Source of the DNA: VBDM01 sp035702665 | Lineage (GTDB): Bacteria > Pseudomonadota > Gammaproteobacteria > Burkholderiales > SG8-39 | DNA: 64,000 nt | Direction: 5' to 3' | NCBI GenBank assembly: GCA_035702665.1 | Contig: DASSQD010000138.1 | Span: forward strand, 62,001 to 126,000 | Part shown: piece by piece, positions 54,773 to 63,056 of the stretch | Position numbering within the stretch: position 1 is the first letter of the stretch | How the letters are laid out: the number at the start of each line of letters is the position of its first letter | Notes under the pieces: generated by a model | The model's input: only the letters and a program-made list of their open reading frames with translations | Databases searched by the model: none | Told to the model about the DNA's origin: nothing | Translations under genes and position numbers: made by a program

Positions 54773-57499
54773 ATGAAGAACGCGAACAAGGCGGCGGTTC
54801 TCCTCGCGATTTGCTGCACGGTCTGGATCTCCTCGCCGGCTCGCGCGCAGTTGCTCGGCAACTTGGTGGTCACGATGACCGTGCCAGAGTCCGGATCGAC
54901 GGTCGCCGGAAGCGTCCCGGTCAGCGCAAGCGTGAGCATCATCGGCGCGCTCACCGTCGCCGGTGTGCAATTCAAGCTCGACGGCGCCAACCTGGGCGCT
55001 GAAGACACCAGCGCGCCGTATTCGGTCTCTTGGAATACGGCCACTGCCGGCAACGGCACGCACACGCTGAGCGCTGTGGCGCGCGATGGCTTGCTGGGCC
55101 TGACGTTCACTTCCGCGTCGGTGACGGTGACCGTAAACAACGCGCCCCCGCCCGACACGACGCCGCCGACGGTGAGCATCGCCGCGCCGGCGAACGGTGC
55201 GACGCTGTCCGCGACGGTAGCGGTGTCGGCCAGCGCGGCCGACAACGTCGGGGTCGCAGGGGTGCAGTTCAGACTCGACGGCGCAAACCTGGGCGCCGAG
55301 GACGCCAGCGCACCGTACTCGGTCTCTTGGAATACGGCCACTGTCGGCAACGGCACGCATACCCTGAGCGCGATCGCGCGCGACGCAGCGGGCAACCGCA
55401 CGACCTCCGCCGCGGTGACGGTGACCGTAAACAACGCGCCCCCGCCCGACACGACGCCACCGACGGTCAGCATTACCGCGCCTGCGAACGGCGCGACGGT
55501 CAAGGGGACGGTCACCCTGACGGCGAGCGCCACCGACAATGTGGGCGTCGTGGGCGTGCAGTTCCTCGGAGATGGAATGGCGCTGGGCGCCGAGGACACG
55601 ACCGCTCCGTACTCGGTTTCCATCGATACGACCGCCACGAGCAACGGGTCGCATATTCTTACGGCGGTGGCGCGCGATGCGGCCGGCAATCGCACGACTT
55701 CGGCGCCGGTGACGGTGACGGTGAACAACACCGTGCCGGACACGACACCGCCGACGGTGAGCATTACCGCGCCCGCGAACGGCGCTACCGTGAAGGGCAC
55801 GGTCAACTTGACGGCGAACGCCGCCGACAACGTAGGTGTTGCGGGCGTGCAGTTCTTCGGCGACGGCATGGCGCTGGGCGCCGAGGACACGGCCGCGCCG
55901 TACTCGATCTCCATCGACACCACCACATCGAGCAACGGGCCCCATACCCTTACGGCGGTGGCGCGCGATGCCGCCGGCAACCACACGACCTCGGCGCCGG
56001 TGACGGTGACGGTGAACAACACCGCGCCGGATACGACGCCGCCGACGGTGGGCATCACCGCGCCCGCGAACGGCGCAACCGTGTCGGGGACAGTGACTCT
56101 GAGCGCGAGCGCTTCGGACAACGTCGGAGTCGTCGGCGTGCAGTTCTTCGGCGACGGCATAGCGCTCGGGGTCGAGGACACGACGGCTCCCTACTCGATC
56201 TCGGTCGACACGACCGCGTCACCCAACGGTCCGCATACCCTCACGGCGGTGGCGCGCGACGCCGCAGGCAACACCACTACCTCCGCACCCGTTTCGGTCG
56301 CCGTGGCCAACGGGTCCGCGCCGGCGACGAGGCGCTTCGAGGAAACCGATCCCTCGATCGCCTACACGTCGGGCTGGAGCTCCGATGCACAGGGCGGGTT
56401 GAGCGGCGGGACCGCAGCGGTCACGAACGCCGTGGGCGCGCAGGCGACATTCACCTTCACCGGGACCTCGGTCAGCTGGATTGGCGGGCGCTCGGTCCAG
56501 ACCGGCATCGCCCAGGTGTTTCTGGACGGGAACATGGTCTCGCAGATCGACACGTTCTCGAAGACCGCGGAAGTGCAGGTCCCGATGTTTACCGCGACCG
56601 GCCTGACGGACGCGAGCCACACGCTGACGATACAGGCCACAGGCCAGAAGAACGCCGCCGCCCAGCTCGCCTTCATCATCGTGGACGCCTTCGACGTGCC
56701 CGCCGCGACGATCTCGCGCCTGCAGGATACGGATCCGGTCCTTACGTATACAGGCGGCGGCTGGGTTCACGGCGACACGAGCGATCTGTGGAGCGGCGGG
56801 ACCTCGTCGGCTTCGGTCACCGCCGGCGATCAAGTCACTTTCACCTTCAATGGCACGGGGATCCGCTGGCTAGGCGCTCGAGGGCCCCAGAACGGGATCG
56901 CGAGCGTGTCTCTCGACGGTACGTTCGTGTCTCAGGTGAGCACCCTCGGCACGGGGGATTCGGCGCACGCGCAACAGGTGCAGTCGGAACTCTTCAAGGC
57001 CGCCGGCCTCGCCGAAGGCGCACATACGCTGACGATCCAGGTGACCGGCCAGAAAGAGGCGGCGGCGACGGCGGCGATCGTCAATGTGGATGCCTTCGAC
57101 GTCACTACCTCGCGCACGCGCCACGAGGACACGGACCCGGCGATCACGTACACGGGCGGATGGGTGCACGGAAATATCGACCATCCCTACAGCGAGGGGA
57201 CCGCGGCGCTGTCGACGGCATCGAATGACCAGGCAACCTTCGTATTCACCGGGACGTCCGTGAGCTGGATCGGGTTCCGCGGACCTCAGGGCGGGATCGC
57301 GCGCGTCCTCGTGGACGGGAATCTCGTCGCCGGCGGCGTCGACACCTACTCTCCCACGGAAGGACCACAGAACGTCCTCTTCAGCCAATCGGGCCTGGCG
57401 TCAGGCAGCCATACGCTGACGATCCAGGCGATGGGAACGAGCAATCCGGCGTCGAGCGGCACCGCCATCGTGGTGGACGCCTTCGACGTCACGCCATGA
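54773..57499 (+). CDS. secreted protein with five Ig-like domains and three beta-sandwich modules
   Basis: A 908-residue exported protein (signal peptide AAVLLAICCTVWISSPARA). Five Ig-like domains of about 97 residues occupy 27-520, units 2-5 each opening DTTPPTVxIxAPANGAT and containing DNVGVxGVQF and HTLTAVARDAAGN. Three modules of the same type as in the preceding protein follow (about 521-908), with VDAFDVTP at the very end. The Ig block has grown by tandem duplication. It lies 37 bases after its smaller sister and probably shares its transcript. Role unknown: adhesin or matrix protein is the best guess. Confidence 0.8.
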   Translation: MKNANKAAVLLAICCTVWISSPARAQLLGNLVVTMTVPESGSTVAGSVPVSASVSIIGALTVAGVQFKLDGANLGAEDTSAPYSVSWNTATAGNGTHTLSAVARDGLLGLTFTSASVTVTVNNAPPPDTTPPTVSIAAPANGATLSATVAVSASAADNVGVAGVQFRLDGANLGAEDASAPYSVSWNTATVGNGTHTLSAIARDAAGNRTTSAAVTVTVNNAPPPDTTPPTVSITAPANGATVKGTVTLTASATDNVGVVGVQFLGDGMALGAEDTTAPYSVSIDTTATSNGSHILTAVARDAAGNRTTSAPVTVTVNNTVPDTTPPTVSITAPANGATVKGTVNLTANAADNVGVAGVQFFGDGMALGAEDTAAPYSISIDTTTSSNGPHTLTAVARDAAGNHTTSAPVTVTVNNTAPDTTPPTVGITAPANGATVSGTVTLSASASDNVGVVGVQFFGDGIALGVEDTTAPYSISVDTTASPNGPHTLTAVARDAAGNTTTSAPVSVAVANGSAPATRRFEETDPSIAYTSGWSSDAQGGLSGGTAAVTNAVGAQATFTFTGTSVSWIGGRSVQTGIAQVFLDGNMVSQIDTFSKTAEVQVPMFTATGLTDASHTLTIQATGQKNAAAQLAFIIVDAFDVPAATISRLQDTDPVLTYTGGGWVHGDTSDLWSGGTSSASVTAGDQVTFTFNGTGIRWLGARGPQNGIASVSLDGTFVSQVSTLGTGDSAHAQQVQSELFKAAGLAEGAHTLTIQVTGQKEAAATAAIVNVDAFDVTTSRTRHEDTDPAITYTGGWVHGNIDHPYSEGTAALSTASNDQATFVFTGTSVSWIGFRGPQGGIARVLVDGNLVAGGVDTYSPTEGPQNVLFSQSGLASGSHTLTIQAMGTSNPASSGTAIVVDAFDVTP
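55150..56310 (+). repeat. four tandem coding repeats of about 291-297 bases (Ig-like domains)
   Basis: Units begin near 55150, 55447, 55738 and 56028, each starting with a close match to GACACGACGCCGCCGACGG. A more diverged unit lies before them (about 54850-55140), and a further copy forms the single Ig-like domain of the upstream gene. Units 3 and 4 are the most alike. The spacing is a multiple of three, so copy number can change without breaking the frame. Confidence 0.75.
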
Positions 57500-57524
57500 G
57501 CGATCGTGGAAGCCCGGGCCGCGC

Positions 57525-59006
57525 GTGCTGTTCAACTCCTACGGGTTCATCTACGGATTTCTTCCCATAACGGCGTTGCTGTTCTTTGTCCTCGCTGCGA
57601 GCGGCCGGGCGATGCTGGCGGCTGGCTGGCTGGGTCTGGCCTCGGTGTTCTTCTACGGGTACTGGAACCCACGCTATGTACTGCTGCTACTGGCTTCGAT
57701 CGTGGCGAACTACGTCATGGGGCGTGGAATCCTCCGGCTGCGCGACGGACGGCGACCGCGCGACGGTCGGCTGCTGCTGACCGCGGCGATCGCGTTCAAC
57801 CTCGGGCTGCTCGCGTACTACAAGTACGCGAACTTCTTCGCCGATACCCTCAGCGCGCTCACCGGTGCCGGCTGGCGCCTGGGGCATATCGCTCTCCCCA
57901 TCGGCATCTCCTTCTTCACATTCACCCAGATCGCGTATCTGGCGGACGCCCACCAGGGCAAGGCGCGGGAATCCAGTCCGGTGCATTACCTGCTGTTCGT
58001 GAGCTATTTTCCCCACCTTGTCGCCGGCCCCATCCTGCACCACTCGGAGATGATGCCCCAGTTCGAGGACCGAAGGACCTACCGGTTCGATGCGACGAAC
58101 TTCGCCTTCGGCGCCGTCTTCTTCTTCGTCGGCCTGTTCAAGAAGGTGGTGCTCGCCGACGGCGTGCAGCCGTTCGTGGGACCGGTCTTCGACGCCGACC
58201 CGTCCTTCCAGCTGACGCTCATCGATGCGTGGCTCGGGGCCCTGGCGTACGCGCTGCAGATCTATTTCGATTTCTCCGGCTACTCGGACATGGCGATCGG
58301 CCTGTCGAAGCTGTTCAACGTCGACCTGCCGCTGAACTTCGACTCGCCGTACAAGGCGCACGACATCATCGACTTCTGGCGTCGCTGGCACATGACGCTG
58401 TCGCGGTTTCTTCGAGACTATCTCTACATTCCCCTCGGCGGCAACCGGCATGGGCGGATGCGGCGCCACGTCAACCTGATGGCGACGATGCTACTCGGGG
58501 GGCTGTGGCACGGCGCCGGCTGGACTTTCGTGGTCTGGGGCGGCCTGCACGGCCTCTACCTGGCGTGCAACCACGCCTGGCGCGCCTTTCGCGCCGAGGT
58601 GCTGCGCCATGACCCCGAACGCCACACCGCCGCGGGACGGGCGGTGGGAACCGCGCTCACGTTTCTCGCTGTCGTGGCCGCGTGGGTGTTCTTCCGCGCG
58701 CCGTCGCTCCCGGTGGCGTTCAATATTCTCGGAGCGATGGCGGGCATGCACGGCGTTGTCCCGCCGCTCGACCCTTCAGTCTCGGGCGGCGCCCGTCAGA
58801 TCGCGTGGATCGCCGTGCTGCTCGCGATGGCCTGGGGGCTGCCCAATTCGCAGCAGGTCGTCGCGCGGCTCAAGGCGACCCTTTCCGGCGCCAGCGGACC
58901 GTCGTATTCCTGGTCCGCGCTGGGCGCTCTGTCCGTCCTGATTTCGCTTCTGGCGATGATCAATGGTTCCCGTGGCGTCTCCGAGTTCATCTATTTCAAC
59001 TTCTGA
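57525..59006 (+). CDS. MBOAT O-acyltransferase (AlgI/DltB-like)
   Basis: A 493-residue inner-membrane acyltransferase with about eleven helices. MBOAT signatures are present: FFTFTQIAYLADAHQG near 124, FPHLVAGPILHHSEMMPQF near 156, YFDFSGYSDMAIGLSKLFN near 244, DFWRRWHMTLSRFLRDYLYIPLGGNRHG near 281 and the catalytic His in LLGGLWHGAGWTF near 323. It passes acyl groups across the membrane to acetylate polysaccharide. GTG at 57525 is chosen as start; ribosome-site signals are weak. Its 3' end overlaps the SGNH gene by 44 bases. Confidence 0.93.
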   Translation: MLFNSYGFIYGFLPITALLFFVLAASGRAMLAAGWLGLASVFFYGYWNPRYVLLLLASIVANYVMGRGILRLRDGRRPRDGRLLLTAAIAFNLGLLAYYKYANFFADTLSALTGAGWRLGHIALPIGISFFTFTQIAYLADAHQGKARESSPVHYLLFVSYFPHLVAGPILHHSEMMPQFEDRRTYRFDATNFAFGAVFFFVGLFKKVVLADGVQPFVGPVFDADPSFQLTLIDAWLGALAYALQIYFDFSGYSDMAIGLSKLFNVDLPLNFDSPYKAHDIIDFWRRWHMTLSRFLRDYLYIPLGGNRHGRMRRHVNLMATMLLGGLWHGAGWTFVVWGGLHGLYLACNHAWRAFRAEVLRHDPERHTAAGRAVGTALTFLAVVAAWVFFRAPSLPVAFNILGAMAGMHGVVPPLDPSVSGGARQIAWIAVLLAMAWGLPNSQQVVARLKATLSGASGPSYSWSALGALSVLISLLAMINGSRGVSEFIYFNF

Positions 59007-60075
59007 GCGCGTGCGGCACGCGCTCTACCGGACGGCGCTGTTCTGCGCTGGAGCTGTTGCGACGCTGGTAGGACTCGAGCTCGCCCTGCGCCTTCTTCCG
59101 GTGAGCGTGGGCTTGTATCAGACCGACCAGGTCGAGATCAGACCGCTCCGTACCTATCAGGCGCACCGGCCGTTTACGTACTCGATGACCTGGGAAATGC
59201 GGGACGCCCGGCGCGGCTGGACGAACAACTATGGCCAGCTCGCTCCCTTCGACTACGTCCCCGGCTCGCACCCCGTGATCGTGGTGGGGGACAGCTATGT
59301 CGAGTCGCAGATGAACGACTACCGCGATACCTTGCAGGGGGTTTTGGGGAGCATGCTGCGGACGAAGGAACCCGTCTACGGCCTGGGCGTATCGGGGATG
59401 TCGATGGCGGACTACCTGGCGCTGGCGCAGCAGGCGGCGGCGGAGTTCTCGCCGCGCGCGGCCGTGTTCCTCATCGTGGACGGAGATATCGCCGAAAGCC
59501 TGGTCGATCAGCCCGGGTATCGCTACTTTCGCCCGACCGCTCACGGACTGAAGCTCACGCTCCATCCCAGGAAAGTCCATCCCTGGCTAACCCGCGTCCG
59601 CCAGAGTGTCGGGGACCTCTATCTGTTTCGCTACGTGACCCAGAACCTGCGTTTCAGTTTTCCGCCGCTAGGGTCGGTGTTCCGCGAAGCGAAAGCCGCC
59701 GTGCCGGCGCAGGAGGCGGGAGCTCAGTACGCCGCGGTCGACCGCTTCCTCGCCGATCTGGAGGCGGGATCGGGAATCCCGACACGTTGCATCGCGTTTC
59801 TCATGGACGGGGACCGCTACGCCATCTACGACCCACGACTCGCGACGGCTCGGGCAGACCCGCCCGAGGCCAGGGCGTATTTCATGAGGCGAGCCGCCGC
59901 TCTCGGCTATCGCGTCGCGGATCTTGAGCCGGTATATCGCGAGCATTTCATGCTCCACGGGCGCCATTTCGACTACTATCCCTTGGACCGGCACCTGAAC
60001 GGCCTCGGGCACCGGGTCGCCGCTGAGCAGGCCTACCGGCTCCTCGTCGGGCGGAACGGGGGCTGCCTGCCGTGA
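58963..60075 (+). CDS. SGNH/GDSL-type acyl-transferring partner of the MBOAT protein
   Basis: A 370-residue protein with an N-terminal membrane anchor (about 22-45) and a periplasmic SGNH domain: catalytic Ser in VIVVGDSYVESQ near 105, GLGVSGMSM near 138 and the Asp/His pair in YYPLDRHLNGLGH near 340-352. AlgJ/AlgX-like proteins of this kind receive acetyl groups from an MBOAT partner and place them on sugars. The gene overlaps the MBOAT gene by 44 bases with ATG at 58963; a GTG at 59011, just past that stop, is an alternative. Its own stop overlaps the next GTG. Confidence 0.85.
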   Translation: MVPVASPSSSISTSERVRHALYRTALFCAGAVATLVGLELALRLLPVSVGLYQTDQVEIRPLRTYQAHRPFTYSMTWEMRDARRGWTNNYGQLAPFDYVPGSHPVIVVGDSYVESQMNDYRDTLQGVLGSMLRTKEPVYGLGVSGMSMADYLALAQQAAAEFSPRAAVFLIVDGDIAESLVDQPGYRYFRPTAHGLKLTLHPRKVHPWLTRVRQSVGDLYLFRYVTQNLRFSFPPLGSVFREAKAAVPAQEAGAQYAAVDRFLADLEAGSGIPTRCIAFLMDGDRYAIYDPRLATARADPPEARAYFMRRAAALGYRVADLEPVYREHFMLHGRHFDYYPLDRHLNGLGHRVAAEQAYRLLVGRNGGCLP

Positions 60076-61193
60076 GGCGACCCGGCGCGCTCCTCCTCGG
60101 CCCCCACCGCGCCGCGGTGAGCGGCGTCAGCACGCATGTCAATCTTCTCTTCGCCTCGCGGCTCGCGAGCGAGTTCTCGCTCGCGCATTTCCAGGTTGGC
60201 AGCGAAGGACGGAACGAACGCCCCGTGGCCTTTGCCTGGCGAATGCTGGCCAGCCCCGTGCTGCTGGCCGCGACGATACTCGTCCGCCGCGTCGCCATCG
60301 TGCACATCAATACCGCGCTCAACGTCCGCGCCTACTGGCGCGACCTCGCCTACCTGATCGTGGCGAAGATCTGCGGCGCGCGCGTCCTCTGGCAGGTGCA
60401 CGGCGGCTCGCTGCCGCAGGAGTTCTTCGGTCGCGTCCGGGTCCTGGACGGCTTCCTCCGGGCGACGCTGCGGCTTCCGGACGCGCTCATCGTCCTCGCG
60501 CGCGTGGAGCTCGAGGCCTACCGTGAGTTCGTTCCCGGGCAACAAGTGCTCCTGTTGCCCAACGGCATCGACTGCGCCCCGTACGCCGCGCTCGCGCGCG
60601 AGTGGCCGGATCCCGCGGCCCCGTTGCGGCTCGTCTACATCGGACGCCTTGCGCGGGGAAAGGGCCTCTACGAGGCGCTGCGAGGGTTGGCGCTCGCGCG
60701 CACGCGCGGCGCGCGCGCACGGCTCGTGGTCGCAGGGAGCGGGCCGGAAGAATCCCGCCTGAGGCGGTTCGTAGATCACCTCGGACTCGCGGGCGACGTC
60801 TTGTTCGCGGGCCCGGTGTTCGGCGATCACAAGGCACGGCTGCTCCGCGGGGCGGACGCGGCGCTCTTTGCGAGCCACAGCGAAGGGCTTCCGTACGCCC
60901 TGCTCGAAAGCATGGCGGCGGGCGTACCAGCGATCGCTACCCGCGTGGGCGCGATTCCGGACGTCGTGGTCGACGGCGTGCACGGGCTGCTGATCCCGTC
61001 GCGGGATGCCGAGGCCGTCGCGCTCGCGATCTGCAGGCTGGCGGCAAACCGCGAGCTTGCTGCGCGAATGGGCGCGGCGTGCAGGAGGCGGATCGCGTCC
61101 GGCTATTCGATCGACCGGCTGGCAGAGCAATTCCGCAGGCTCTATTCCGAGTTGTGCTCGACCCGGCGCGTCAAGGCCCTGAACAGGTTCTGA
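60072..61193 (+). CDS. glycosyltransferase family 4
   Basis: A 373-residue GT-B enzyme. Evidence: GPHRAAVSGVSTHVNLLFA at the N-terminus, ARVLWQVHGGSLPQEF near 108, LLLPNGIDCAPYAAL near 160, LVYIGRLARGKGLYEAL near 187, LVVAGSGPEESRLRRF near 218, and the sugar-nucleotide site GADAALFASHSEGLPYALLESMAAGVPAIATRVGAIPD near 256-293. It is the second GT4 enzyme of the locus. GTG start at 60072 overlaps the SGNH stop by four bases. Confidence 0.92.
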   Translation: MRRPGALLLGPHRAAVSGVSTHVNLLFASRLASEFSLAHFQVGSEGRNERPVAFAWRMLASPVLLAATILVRRVAIVHINTALNVRAYWRDLAYLIVAKICGARVLWQVHGGSLPQEFFGRVRVLDGFLRATLRLPDALIVLARVELEAYREFVPGQQVLLLPNGIDCAPYAALAREWPDPAAPLRLVYIGRLARGKGLYEALRGLALARTRGARARLVVAGSGPEESRLRRFVDHLGLAGDVLFAGPVFGDHKARLLRGADAALFASHSEGLPYALLESMAAGVPAIATRVGAIPDVVVDGVHGLLIPSRDAEAVALAICRLAANRELAARMGAACRRRIASGYSIDRLAEQFRRLYSELCSTRRVKALNRF

Positions 61194-61196
61194 CCT

Positions 61197-63056
61197 ATGT
61201 GCGGAATTGCGGGGTGGATAGCCAAGCGCGCGCCTGCGGCGGAAGTGCTGGCCGGCATGCTCCGCGCGATGGCTCATCGCGGACCCGATGACCAGGGGAG
61301 TTGCCGCTTCCAGTGCGCCGGCACCGGCCACCAGGTATCGCTCGGCCACCGCCGCCTCGCGATCATCGACCCCGAAGCGGCGCGGCAGCCCATGTGCGAC
61401 GCCTCCGCCGGGCTCGCGCTGACCTTCAACGGCGAGATCTACAACTTCCGCGAGCTGCGGGGCGAGCTCACGCGGCTCGGCTACCGCTTCGCCCTCGATT
61501 CCGACACCGAGGTGCTGCTGCGCGCCTACCAGCACTGGGGAAGCGCGGTCGTCCATCGCTTGCGCGGCATGTTTGCCTTCGCGGTCTGGGACGCCCTGAG
61601 GGAGCGCCTGTTCCTGGCACGCGACCGCTTCGGCGAGAAACCGCTGTTCCTCTACGACGACGGCGGCGACCTATATTTCGCCTCCGAGATCAAGGCGCTG
61701 CTCCTCGTCCCGGGCCTCGAGGCCTCTACCGACCTGCACGCAGTCTGGGAGTATCTCGCCTACCGTTACGTTCCCGGACCGGGAACGCTCTTCAAGGGCA
61801 TCCGCAAACTGCCTCCGGGCACGACCGCGGTATGGGAGCGCGGAGCGCTCAAGGAGGAGCGCTACTGGAAGCCCGACTGCTCGCCTCCCTCGGGGGATCG
61901 GCCGCCAAGCGATCTCGCGGGTGATCTCCTGTCCCGGCTGGACGAAGCCGTCAGGCTGCAGATGGTGAGCGACGTTCCGTTCGGCGCCTTCCTCTCGGGC
62001 GGAATCGACTCTTCGACCATCGTCGCACTCATGAGCCGGCACAACTCGCTCGTCAGGACATTCTCGGTGGGCTTTCGCGACGGCCAATACAGCGAGCTCG
62101 CCTACGCCGCGGAAGTCGCGCGGCACTTCGGCACGCGGCACCAGGAGATCGTGGTGTCCGATTCCGACCTGATCGACAGGCTGCCGCGGCTCGTCGCCTG
62201 CCGCGATGCGCCGGTGTCCGAGCCTTCGGATATCGCGATCAACATGCTCGCGTGCGAGGCCGCCCGCAGCGTCAAGATGGTGCTGACCGGCGAGGGCAGC
62301 GACGAGCTGCTCGGCGGCTATCCCAAGCACGTCGCCGAGCGCGCCGCCCGCGGATTCCAGCTTCTGCCGGGAGCGCTTCGCCATCGCCTGATCGAGCCGC
62401 TCGCGAACGCCTTGCCCTACGGCTTTCACCGCGCCAAGACGGCGATAGCGAACCTGAACATCGAAGACTGGCGCGAGCGCTACGTGCGCTGGTTCGGCGC
62501 GCTGAGCCACACCGAGCGCGACCGGCTCGCGGTGCTGCGCGTCAAGGGAACGCCGGCGTCCCACGGGCCGCCGTTCGACGCCGACCCGCGCGCAAGCCCC
62601 TTGCAGCGGATCCTCTATTTCGACCAGACGAGCTGGCTTCCGGACAACCTGCTCGAGCGCGCCGACCGCATGACCATGGCGGCTTCGATCGAAGCGCGAG
62701 TACCGTTTCTCGATCACGAGTTCGCGGCGTTCGCCACCGCTTTGCCAGACCGCTACCGCGTGCGGGGCCTGCGCGGCAAGTGGATCCTTCGCCAAGCGGT
62801 GAGGCGACTGCTCCCCGAGCGCATCCTGACGCGGCCGAAAGTCGGGTTTCGCGTTCCCGTGAGCGATTGGTTCCGCGAAGGGATGCGCGGTTACCTGCTC
62901 GAGCATCTGCAGAGCGCTTCCTCACGGACCCGGCAGTACTACGACGCGGGCGTGCTCGACGGCGTGCTCGCCGAGCACGTCGGCGGAAGGTGCAACCACG
63001 AGAAACTCCTGTGGGCGCTGCTGAACCTCGAGCTGTGGCACCGGCAATATGTCTGA
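61197..63056 (+). CDS. asparagine synthase (glutamine-hydrolysing)-like amidotransferase of the EPS locus
   Basis: A 619-residue class II glutamine amidotransferase. The catalytic Cys2 is in MCGIAGW; MAHRGPDDQG, LGHRRLAIID and TFNGEIYNFRELR follow. The synthetase domain has the PP-loop SGGIDSS near residue 269 and GEGSDELLGGYPKH near 362. AsnB-like proteins in exosortase-linked loci may amidate sugar carboxylates rather than make asparagine; the context favours that here, but free asparagine synthesis cannot be excluded. Three bases separate it from the glycosyltransferase gene. Confidence 0.88.
   Translation: MCGIAGWIAKRAPAAEVLAGMLRAMAHRGPDDQGSCRFQCAGTGHQVSLGHRRLAIIDPEAARQPMCDASAGLALTFNGEIYNFRELRGELTRLGYRFALDSDTEVLLRAYQHWGSAVVHRLRGMFAFAVWDALRERLFLARDRFGEKPLFLYDDGGDLYFASEIKALLLVPGLEASTDLHAVWEYLAYRYVPGPGTLFKGIRKLPPGTTAVWERGALKEERYWKPDCSPPSGDRPPSDLAGDLLSRLDEAVRLQMVSDVPFGAFLSGGIDSSTIVALMSRHNSLVRTFSVGFRDGQYSELAYAAEVARHFGTRHQEIVVSDSDLIDRLPRLVACRDAPVSEPSDIAINMLACEAARSVKMVLTGEGSDELLGGYPKHVAERAARGFQLLPGALRHRLIEPLANALPYGFHRAKTAIANLNIEDWRERYVRWFGALSHTERDRLAVLRVKGTPASHGPPFDADPRASPLQRILYFDQTSWLPDNLLERADRMTMAASIEARVPFLDHEFAAFATALPDRYRVRGLRGKWILRQAVRRLLPERILTRPKVGFRVPVSDWFREGMRGYLLEHLQSASSRTRQYYDAGVLDGVLAEHVGGRCNHEKLLWALLNLELWHRQYV

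Noticed and set aside
53140..56181. A 1013-codon open frame on the minus strand across the two Ig-like/module genes.
   Set aside because: It mirrors the repeats of the plus-strand genes in another frame, has no signal peptide or start context, and the plus-strand reading has clear domains and signal peptides.
54850..56310. Tandem repeats considered as a possible CRISPR or satellite array.
   Set aside because: Units are about 290 bases, in frame and encode Ig-like domains; there are no short spacers.
53173..57499. PEP-CTERM tails on the Ig-like/module proteins.
   Set aside because: Both end directly with the VDAFDV strand of the last module; no hydrophobic helix or Arg cluster follows.
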